Assembly: GCA_028691595.1 (NCBI GenBank)
Contig: JAQUZA010000188.1
Coordinates: forward strand, 1 to 6,453
Direction: 5' to 3'
From: Candidatus Rifleibacteriota bacterium
Lineage (GTDB): Bacteria; Muiribacteriota; Ozemobacteria; Ozemobacterales; Ozemobacteraceae
DNA: 6,453 bases
Made by a program: the position numbers and the translations under genes. The notes beneath the pieces are model-generated. The model had not been told where the DNA came from. It searched no databases and saw only the letters and a list, made by a program, of their open reading frames with translations. This document shows, one piece after another, positions 1 through 5,569 of the stretch. Positions within the stretch are counted from its first letter, which is position 1, and every line of letters begins with the position of its first letter.

Positions 1-19
1 TGCAATGCTGTTGCTCAGG

Positions 20-48
20 TTGCAGGTGGCGTGACGGGGTGCTAGAAT
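20..48 (+). promoter_or_regulatory. Predicted sigma70 promoter with extended -10, upstream of the acyltransferase gene
   Basis: A -35-like TTGCAG (20-25) is followed after 17 bases by TAGAAT (43-48), one mismatch from TATAAT. TGC at 40-42 gives the TGn of an extended -10. The expected transcription start, about 7 bases past the -10, falls on or next to the A of the ATG at 55. This is a pattern match only. The gene could also be read from an operon that starts before the window. Confidence 0.5.
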
Positions 49-54
49 AGCCCT

Positions 55-627
55 ATGAATACCGAACAGTATGGCAGGTCAATAATCGTTCTTGGTGCTG
101 GCGGCCACGCCGCCGTGGTCATCGAAATTGCCCGGGGCTGTGGTTACGAACCGGTCGCTATCTACGATGACAACGACAGTGCCATCGGCAGAGTTATCGC
201 CGGAGTTGCCGTAAGGGGCCGTATTTCTGATCTGCCTGACGATCTGGTGGGTCACGCCTGTATTGCCATCGGCAACAATCAGGTGCGCAAAAAAATTGCC
301 GAACGTCTGCGGGCTCTGACCTGGCCGATACTGGTGCATCAGAATGCCTGCGTTTCGCCTCTGGCCGTAACCGGGCCCGGCACCGTAGTTTGTGCGGGGG
401 CAGTGGTGCAGCCCATGGCCAGAATCGGCAGTTTCGCCATCATCAATGTGGGTGCCTGCATCGACCACGACAGCAGTGTCGGCGATTTCTGTCACATAGC
501 GATTCACGCCTGCCTGGGCACCAGTTCAGAAATCGGCGAAGGCGTGCATGTGGGTATCGGTGCCATCGTCAAAGCTTTTTCCCGGGTTGAACCCTGGAGC
601 GCTATTGCCCCCGGCAATCTGGTTTGA
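55..627 (+). CDS. NeuD/PglD-family sugar acyltransferase (left-handed beta-helix)
   Basis: This 190-residue protein probably transfers an acetyl or other acyl group from acyl-CoA to an amino or hydroxyl group of a nucleotide-activated or sialic-acid-like sugar in the cytoplasm. Residues 9-50 form the family's small Rossmann-like N-terminal domain, with GAGGHA at 14-19 and an acidic DDN at 38-40. Residues from about 95 onward are hexapeptide repeats of a left-handed beta-helix, which trimerises in known members. The CIDHDSSVGDFCHI stretch (135-148) matches the catalytic region; H138 corresponds to the catalytic histidine of PglD. The start at 55 puts the first beta strand at residue 9, as expected, although no Shine-Dalgarno is visible before it. 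The C-terminus ends at APGNLV and lacks the roughly 20-residue tail (TKDI...GNPA type) common in relatives. The gene converges on a LegC-type aminotransferase, its likely pathway partner. Family assignment is firm; the acceptor sugar is unknown. Confidence 0.9.
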   Translation: MNTEQYGRSIIVLGAGGHAAVVIEIARGCGYEPVAIYDDNDSAIGRVIAGVAVRGRISDLPDDLVGHACIAIGNNQVRKKIAERLRALTWPILVHQNACVSPLAVTGPGTVVCAGAVVQPMARIGSFAIINVGACIDHDSSVGDFCHIAIHACLGTSSEIGEGVHVGIGAIVKAFSRVEPWSAIAPGNLV

Positions 628-1791
628 TTAAAATGACGGGCTGCTGGGTATGTTAATAAGTGAGTCTTCGAGTTGATGTGAAACACTAAGATCAGCGGCC
701 GGGCAGTCTTTATACATTGGCAGGCGATTCATGAGGTTCCAGAGCGGGCGTACCATGATGCCGTCAGCGTTGAGATTGTTGAGCAGCGCGTCGCGCTTTT
801 CCCTTGAGGGATTTTTGAGAATAATGGCATTCAGCCAATAGTTGCTTTTGGCACCTGGTGCCTCGTTAAAGAAACTTACATCATCGACTCTGGCGAATTC
901 TGACTTGTATCGGCTCGCCAGCACCCGCTTCTTCATGATAATGTCGCCAAGCTGCTCGAGTTGAGCGCACCCGAGGGCGGCATTGAGGTTTGGCAGCCGG
1001 TAGTTGTAAGCGATGCAGTCGTGGTGGTATTCCCAGAGGTGGGTCACCTTGCCGGTTGTGGTCAGGTGTCTTGCCTGTTGCGCCAGGCCGTCGTCATTGG
1101 TCAGCACCGCGCCACCACCACCGGTGGTGATCGTTTTGTTGCCGTTGAAACTCAAGGCCGACAGCAACCCGTGATGCCCGACATGCCGGCCATGATATTC
1201 AGAGCCAATCGCTTCGGCTGCGTCTTCAATCAGCTTCAGATTAAATTCTTCACAGACCTGTTTTAACTCGAGCAGTCGTGAGGGGTGCCCGAAGGTATGC
1301 ATAACCATCAGCGCCCTGATCGGCTGGCCGGTTTTGCAGTTATGCAGAATGCCATCCTTCATGGTGCCGATTGCTTTAAGATGCTCGCGCAGTCGCTCGG
1401 GGCAGATTCCAAGGGTGTCGAGTTCGACATCGACGAAATGAGGGGTGGCATTGCAATAAGCGACCGCGTTTGCCGAAGCCACAAAAGTCATCGCCTGCAG
1501 CAGCACTTCGTCACCCGGCTTAACACCCGCTAATAACAGGCATATATGCAGTGCCGCCGTGCCACTTGTTGTCGCAATGGCATGCTTTACGCCGGTTGTG
1601 CGACTTATGAGCTGTTCAAACAGGTTAACATACTTGCCAACCGTCGAAACCCAGTTAGTATCGATGCAATCAGTTACATACTGCCGCTCATTGCCATTAA
1701 AAAAAGGCTCGTGCAGGACAACCGGACCATGCTCGATCCCCGAAACCTTCCTGACTATCTGCTCAATTTTTTTTGTCAGCTGCTCTGCCAT
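628..1791 (-). CDS. legC: LegC-family DegT/DnrJ/EryC1 PLP-dependent sugar aminotransferase
   Basis: This 387-residue fold-type I PLP enzyme is predicted to convert a nucleotide-linked 4-keto-6-deoxy sugar to the 4-amino sugar using glutamate, a step in making legionaminic acid, bacillosamine or related surface sugars. LegC-type signatures are LHEPFFNGNE (26-35) and NWVSTVGKYV (46-55) near the N-terminus, TSGTAALH (75-82) for cofactor phosphate binding, QAMTFVASANAV (99-110), EDAAEAIGS (189-197) with D190 facing the PLP ring nitrogen, SFNGNKTITTGGGG (214-227) with K219 as the Schiff-base lysine, and the terminal LINIPSS (378-384). The length is normal and all key residues are present. The ATG at 1791 is preceded by AGAGG (1802-1798) at suitable spacing. 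Its stop directly abuts the stop of the convergent acyltransferase gene. The exact sugar is unproven, so the symbol denotes the family rather than a demonstrated role in legionaminate synthesis. Confidence 0.92.
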   Translation of the reverse strand: MAEQLTKKIEQIVRKVSGIEHGPVVLHEPFFNGNERQYVTDCIDTNWVSTVGKYVNLFEQLISRTTGVKHAIATTSGTAALHICLLLAGVKPGDEVLLQAMTFVASANAVAYCNATPHFVDVELDTLGICPERLREHLKAIGTMKDGILHNCKTGQPIRALMVMHTFGHPSRLLELKQVCEEFNLKLIEDAAEAIGSEYHGRHVGHHGLLSALSFNGNKTITTGGGGAVLTNDDGLAQQARHLTTTGKVTHLWEYHHDCIAYNYRLPNLNAALGCAQLEQLGDIIMKKRVLASRYKSEFARVDDVSFFNEAPGAKSNYWLNAIILKNPSREKRDALLNNLNADGIMVRPLWNLMNRLPMYKDCPAADLSVSHQLEDSLINIPSSPSF

Positions 1792-1797
1792 TCCAAA

Positions 1798-1802
1798 CCT
1801 CT
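1798..1802 (-). promoter_or_regulatory. Ribosome binding site of the LegC-family gene
   Basis: On the minus strand AGAGG lies 6 bases upstream of the ATG at 1791-1789. This supports the chosen start. Confidence 0.65.
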
Positions 1803-1819
1803 GCTTGATTTTGCTCGCC

Positions 1820-1847
1820 AGTATAGCACACTTTCCCCTAACCCCAA
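1820..1847 (-). promoter_or_regulatory. Predicted extended -10 promoter of the LegC-family gene
   Basis: Read on the minus strand, TTGGGG (1847-1842) and TATACT (1825-1820) are separated by 16 bases. TGC directly before the -10 makes it an extended -10 (TGCTATACT). The start of transcription would be near 1813, giving a leader of about 22 nt that contains the AGAGG site. The -35 is weak (3 of 6), as is typical where an extended -10 compensates. This is a pattern match. Confidence 0.55.
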
Positions 1848-1886
1848 TAAATTCAATTTCCAGGTTCTATAAAAAATATCCCCTCC

Positions 1887-2090
1887 CATTAATTTTCTCC
1901 AGTTCATCCGTGTTCATCGGTGTTCATCCGTGGGAGTCTCTTCCTCTTCCCGGCCTGCTGGTTTTTTCCTCATTAACTTTCTCCAGTTCATCCGTGTTAA
2001 TTCGTGTTCATCTGTTGGAAATCCTTTCCGAATCTTCATCTTCATCCATAACTATCCGTGGGAAATTCCTCCTCTTTCATAATCCGTGGT
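1887..2090. repeat. Degenerate 10-bp-period repeat array (TTCATCCGTG phrases)
   Basis: The legC-ygfK spacer carries about ten copies of a TTCATCCGTG phrase. Copies at 1903-1912, 1913-1922 and 1923-1932 are in strict tandem, and the middle one differs by one base. A second tandem triplet lies at 1987-1996, 1997-2006 and 2007-2016 and is more diverged. Weaker copies follow at 2041-2060 and 2076-2088. The two triplets sit inside a larger direct repeat: about 50 bp beginning CATTAA(T/C)TTTCTCCAG occurs at 1887 and again at 1971, a period of 84 bp. The plus strand is strongly pyrimidine-rich. I see no credible coding sequence, transposase, terminal inverted repeats or CRISPR-type spacing. I recall similar phrases ('ATCCGTGTTCATCCGTGG') in intergenic regions of several environmental bacterial groups. 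Their function is unknown to me. Confidence 0.8.
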
Positions 2091-2117
2091 TGCGATATTG
2101 AAAGATTGTGTTAAAAT
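2090..2117 (+). promoter_or_regulatory. Predicted extended -10 promoter of ygfK
   Basis: TTGCGA (2090-2095, 4 of 6 to consensus) is followed after 16 bases by TAAAAT (2112-2117, 5 of 6), with TGT at 2109-2111 giving an extended -10. Transcription would begin near 2124, leaving a leader of about 43 nt. The -35 overlaps the last base of the phrase array (ATCCGTGGT ending at 2090). No operator palindrome is obvious. Confidence 0.5.
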
Positions 2118-2147
2118 CACAAAAAAAATCACATGCGCACCTAACCC

Positions 2148-2161
2148 GGAAAGGAGTTTCC
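2148..2161 (+). promoter_or_regulatory. ygfK ribosome binding site, inside a small potential hairpin
   Basis: AAGGAG (2151-2156) lies 10 bases before the ATG at 2167 and decides this start over an in-frame GTG at 2086. The GTG would add 27 residues encoded by the repeat array and promoter. The Shine-Dalgarno core GGAG is the loop between GGAAA (2148-2152) and TTTCC (2157-2161), a 5-bp stem. Confidence 0.75.
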
Positions 2162-2166
2162 CTCTA

Positions 2167-5100
2167 ATGTCTAAAGAATTTACCAGAATCAGTATTGAGC
2201 ACCTTGCCTCATGGATTTTGCGCGAATACGACGAAACCTCACAGATCTTCGGTGTTCACAAGGATCTGTTTTTTGTGCCCGGCAATGACCCCTTCACCAT
2301 GGTGAGATTTGGCCAGCACCTCGAAAGCCCGCTTGGCGTCGCCGCCGGCCCCCATACCCAGATGGCCCAGAATCTTATCGCCGCCTGGCTCTGTGGTTCG
2401 CGTTATCTTGAGCTCAAGACGGTGCAGACCCTCGATGAACTCAACGTCAGCAAGCCCTGCATCGACATTCAGGACGAAGGCTATAACTGTGAATGGTCAC
2501 AGGAATTGCGCCTCGACGACAGTTTCGATGAGTATCTCAATGCCTGGATCATGCTGCATGTTCTGCGCCACAAATTTGGCTGGAACAACCAGAAGGGCAG
2601 GGGCTTCATTTTTAACATGAGTGTGGGCTACAATCTTGAGGGTATTCTCAAGCCGAATGTGCAGAAGTTTCTTGAACGCATGGCCGGTTGCGAAAACATT
2701 CTCAAAGAAAAGCTCGCCGTGGTGCGCAAGATCTACCCGAAAATCGATGAAATCGATATTCCGGCGAAGCTTTCAGACAATATTACCCTGTCAACCATGC
2801 ATGGCTGCCCGCCCGACGAAATCGAAAAAATCGCCATGTATCTCGTTAAAGACCGTGGCTACAACACCACCATCAAGCTCAACCCGACCCTGCTGGGTGC
2901 CGACCACCTGCGCCACATCCTCAACGATCAGCTCGGTTTCGTGACCGAGATTCCCGATGAGGCTTTTGGTCACGATCTCAAATACCCCGATGGCGTTCAG
3001 ATTATCAAAAACATGCTCGCCGCCGCTGAAGCGAAGGGTGTGACCTTCAATCTCAAGCTCACCAACACGCTCGAGGCTGTGAATCACAAGAATATTTTCC
3101 CGCCCAACGAGAAGATGATGTATATGAGCGGTCGCGCTCTGCACCCGATCAGCGTCAACGTTGCCGCCAAACTGCAGAATGAATTCGACGGCAAGCTTGA
3201 CATCAGTTTCAGTGCCGGTGCCGATTGTTTCAATCTGCCGAAGATCATTGCCTGCGGTATCAAGCCGGTCACCGTCTGCTCAGACGTGCTCAAACCGGGT
3301 GGTTACGGCCGGCAGCTGCAGTATCTCGAAAATCTGGCTGCCGCGATCAAGGCCGAAAAGGCTGATAATATCGACAGTTACATTCTTAACTTCGCCAATT
3401 GCGGCAGCAGCACTGTGGAAAAGGCGGCGCTGCTCAACCTGCGCCGCTATGCCGGTGCCGTGCCTGCCAACCCGGCTTACAGCAAAGAAAGCAAGACCGG
3501 CGAATCGGTTAAAACCAGTCGCCCGCTGCCTGAGTTTGATTGCGTCAAGGCCCCCTGTATCGGCACCTGCCCTGCAGGTCAGGATATTCCCTCATATCTT
3601 TATTACACAGCGCAGGGTGATTATAAGAAGGCTTACGAAGTAATCATGCGTAACAACCCGTTGCCTTCGGTACTCGGCATGGTCTGCGATCATCAGTGTC
3701 AGCATAAATGCACGCGCGCCAATTACGACAGCTCATTGCTGATTCGTGAAATCAAGCGTTTCATTGCCGGTCGCAATGCTGATCGGCCGCAGCTTAAGCC
3801 CGAAAAGTCAAATGGTCGCAAGGTGGCCATTATCGGGGCCGGCCCGAGCGGCTTGTCAGCGGCTTATTTTCTGGCGCTCGAGGGCTTTGCCGTCGAAATA
3901 TTCGAAACCAAGGCCTTTGCCGGTGGCATGATTTCTGATGCTATTCCGAGTTTCAGGCTCACTGCTGAAGCTATTAACAAAGATGTCGAATACATCAAAA
4001 ATCTCGGTGTTAAAATCAGCTACGCCCAGAAGATCGATCGTCAGCGTTTTGAACAGCTGCGCAAAGAATTTGCTTTCGTTTACGTCGCCATTGGCGCTCA
4101 GGGTGCCAAAGCCATGGGCATCCCGGGCGAAAACGCTGCCGGGGTAATCGATCAGCTTGTTTTTCTTTCTGATGTGCGCCAGGGCCGCAATACCAGTATC
4201 GGGCCGAATGTGGCGGTCATTGGTGGCGGTAACTCGGCAATGGATGCTGCCCGCACCGCATTACGCATCGTTGGTGACGCAGGTCGGGTCAGGGTGGTTT
4301 ATCGCCGCACCCAGTCAGAAATGCCGGCTGACCTCGAAGAGGTCAAGGCTCTGCTCGACGAAGGTATCGAGGTTCTTGAACTGCACCAGCCCCTCGAAAT
4401 AGTTGTGGCAGGTGGCAAGGTGGTCGGCATGAAGTGTCAGAAGATGCAGCTTGGCGAAAAGGGCCCTGATGGTCGCCGCAAACCGGTGCCGATCGAGGGT
4501 GAAATCGTCGATGTCGCCTGTGAAACGGTTATAGAAGCCATCGGTCAGGATGTCGTCTTCGATTTCTGTGACGCAGCCGATCTCGAAACCGACCCGGTAA
4601 CTGGCATGACCCGCATAAATAATGTGTTTGCCGGTGGCGATGCGGTTCGCGGCGCGTCTACCATTGTCAAGGCAGTTGGTGATGGCCAGCGTGTCGCTCT
4701 CAATATCATTGCCAAAGCTGGAAAGGTGCTCGATATTGGCCCGGCCAGTATCAAAAAGGGCATGAATGCGGCTCAGTTCATGGTCAAGAGTGCCCGGCGC
4801 GTCAAGGGCATGAAGCTTCCAGAGATCGATCTCAAGATGCGCAAGGGTTTTGCCACGGTAATTCGTGACCTGACCGAAGAAGAGGCTAAGACCGAGGCGG
4901 CCCGCTGTCTTTATTGTAACGATGTCTGCAACGTCTGTGTCAGTGTCTGCCCGAATCGTGCCAACCGTTCATACTACGTGAAACCCGGTGATTATCTCGT
5001 GCAGAGTGCCGTTACCAAAAAAGGCAAGCTCAAGATCGAAACCGAAAAAACGCTGCGCCTGACTCAGGATGTTCAGGTTCTCAATATCGGCGATTTCTGC

Positions 5101-5448
5101 AATGAATGTGGCAACTGCACCACTTTCTGCCCGACCGCCGGCGACCCCTACAAGAACAAACCGAAATTCTACCTGACCGACCACAGCTTCAAAGAAGAAG
5201 CCAACGCTTTCAGAATCGTTGGCAAAACTCTCAAGGCAAGGGTCGAAGGTCACGAATACACCCTTGAAGAAAAGGATGACGCTCTGCATTATCACGATGG
5301 CCCGATGCATGCCCGCCTGAACCGCGAAACCTTCGCAGTGATGGCGGTCGAGCCCCGGGGTGAGAAGCCGGCTCATTACTCCTTCGAGCTGGCCCTTAAA
5401 ATGGCTATTCTCTACACATCCCTCAAAAACGAACCCTTCAATTATTGA
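2167..5448 (+). CDS. ygfK: YgfK-type multidomain Fe-S flavoprotein ('putative selenate reductase subunit')
   Basis: This 1093-residue cytoplasmic oxidoreductase has three parts. Residues 1-430 form a dihydroorotate/dihydropyrimidine dehydrogenase-like FMN barrel: AAGPHTQMAQN (59-69), LKTVQ (83-87), STMHGCPPDEI (209-219, C214), KLNP (237-240), MSGRALHPI (320-328), AGAD (350-353) and CSDVLKPGGYG (371-381). Residues 455-860 resemble the glutamate synthase small subunit: cysteines C459, C464, C468 and C507, C511, C515 for Fe-S clusters, FAD motif GAGPSG (557-562), NAD(P) motif GGGNSAMDAAR (686-696) with YRR at 712-714, and FAGGDAV (821-827). Residues 914-988 hold a 2[4Fe-4S] ferredoxin-like domain: C917/C921/C924/C928 (also C914) and C978/C981/C984/C988. 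Electrons should pass between NAD(P)H, FAD, the clusters and the barrel. E. coli YgfK is close in layout and about 1030 residues. From memory, the family occurs in purine/ureide degradation clusters, and the selenate reductase name is not biochemically secure. Here it stands alone. Confidence 0.93.
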   Translation: MSKEFTRISIEHLASWILREYDETSQIFGVHKDLFFVPGNDPFTMVRFGQHLESPLGVAAGPHTQMAQNLIAAWLCGSRYLELKTVQTLDELNVSKPCIDIQDEGYNCEWSQELRLDDSFDEYLNAWIMLHVLRHKFGWNNQKGRGFIFNMSVGYNLEGILKPNVQKFLERMAGCENILKEKLAVVRKIYPKIDEIDIPAKLSDNITLSTMHGCPPDEIEKIAMYLVKDRGYNTTIKLNPTLLGADHLRHILNDQLGFVTEIPDEAFGHDLKYPDGVQIIKNMLAAAEAKGVTFNLKLTNTLEAVNHKNIFPPNEKMMYMSGRALHPISVNVAAKLQNEFDGKLDISFSAGADCFNLPKIIACGIKPVTVCSDVLKPGGYGRQLQYLENLAAAIKAEKADNIDSYILNFANCGSSTVEKAALLNLRRYAGAVPANPAYSKESKTGESVKTSRPLPEFDCVKAPCIGTCPAGQDIPSYLYYTAQGDYKKAYEVIMRNNPLPSVLGMVCDHQCQHKCTRANYDSSLLIREIKRFIAGRNADRPQLKPEKSNGRKVAIIGAGPSGLSAAYFLALEGFAVEIFETKAFAGGMISDAIPSFRLTAEAINKDVEYIKNLGVKISYAQKIDRQRFEQLRKEFAFVYVAIGAQGAKAMGIPGENAAGVIDQLVFLSDVRQGRNTSIGPNVAVIGGGNSAMDAARTALRIVGDAGRVRVVYRRTQSEMPADLEEVKALLDEGIEVLELHQPLEIVVAGGKVVGMKCQKMQLGEKGPDGRRKPVPIEGEIVDVACETVIEAIGQDVVFDFCDAADLETDPVTGMTRINNVFAGGDAVRGASTIVKAVGDGQRVALNIIAKAGKVLDIGPASIKKGMNAAQFMVKSARRVKGMKLPEIDLKMRKGFATVIRDLTEEEAKTEAARCLYCNDVCNVCVSVCPNRANRSYYVKPGDYLVQSAVTKKGKLKIETEKTLRLTQDVQVLNIGDFCNECGNCTTFCPTAGDPYKNKPKFYLTDHSFKEEANAFRIVGKTLKARVEGHEYTLEEKDDALHYHDGPMHARLNRETFAVMAVEPRGEKPAHYSFELALKMAILYTSLKNEPFNY

Positions 5449-5487
5449 ACCAACAAGGCCCTTCTAACGAAGGGCCTTGTTGGTTCA
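5446..5487. terminator. Perfect 19-bp stem-loop overlapping the ygfK stop codon
   Basis: The arms 5446-5464 and 5469-5487 are exact reverse complements, separated by a TAAC loop. The left arm begins with the TGA stop of ygfK. It is GC-rich near the loop (GGCCCTTC/GAAGGGCC). It is the only strong hairpin I see in the ygfK-galE gap and most likely ends or stabilises the ygfK transcript. However, no run of T follows (TGGCATTTGTC), so it is not a textbook intrinsic terminator on the plus strand. Confidence 0.7.
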
Positions 5488-5505
5488 TGGCATTTGTCAA
5501 GGGAC

Positions 5506-5534
5506 TTGCGGGTAGATGAACTGACTCATATAAT
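5506..5534 (+). promoter_or_regulatory. Predicted sigma70 promoter of galE
   Basis: A perfect TATAAT (5529-5534) is preceded after 17 bases by TTGCGG (5506-5511, 3 of 6). Transcription is expected to start near 5541, downstream of the ygfK stem-loop, so galE can be transcribed independently with a leader of about 30 nt. Confidence 0.6.
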
Positions 5535-5554
5535 CTTGGCATGTTTTCAGACTT

Positions 5555-5559
5555 AAGGA
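5555..5559 (+). promoter_or_regulatory. Ribosome binding site of galE
   Basis: AAGGA sits 10 bases before the ATG at 5570, slightly long but acceptable spacing. An out-of-frame ATG at 5559 would encode only MKNI and stop at 5571-5573, overlapping the galE start. It is too close to AAGG to be well initiated. Confidence 0.6.
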
Positions 5560-5569
5560 TGAAAAATAT

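Noticed and set aside
79..507. Minus-strand open frame opposite the acyltransferase gene
   Set aside because: It is a shadow of a convincingly conserved protein on the other strand, with no recognisable domain or RBS.
1950..1966. Intrinsic terminator (CCGGCCTGCTGG followed by six T)
   Set aside because: The stem is only about 4 bp with a G-T pair, and no plus-strand gene ends upstream of it.
1887..2090. CRISPR array
   Set aside because: Units are 10 bp, mostly directly adjacent, and diverged, with no uniform spacers and no cas genes.
1559..2101. Open frame on the plus strand crossing the legC 5' end and the repeat region
   Set aside because: It is antisense to legC, then translates pyrimidine-rich repeats into Ser/Leu/Phe-rich low-complexity sequence. 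It has no family motifs and no RBS.
2086..2166. N-terminal extension of YgfK from an upstream in-frame GTG
   Set aside because: The extra 27 codons cover the repeat edge, promoter and Shine-Dalgarno. AAGGAG before the ATG at 2167 and the family N-terminus favour the later start.
4969..5376. Minus-strand open frame opposite the ferredoxin end of ygfK
   Set aside because: It lies wholly within a conserved Fe-S coding region and has no independent support.
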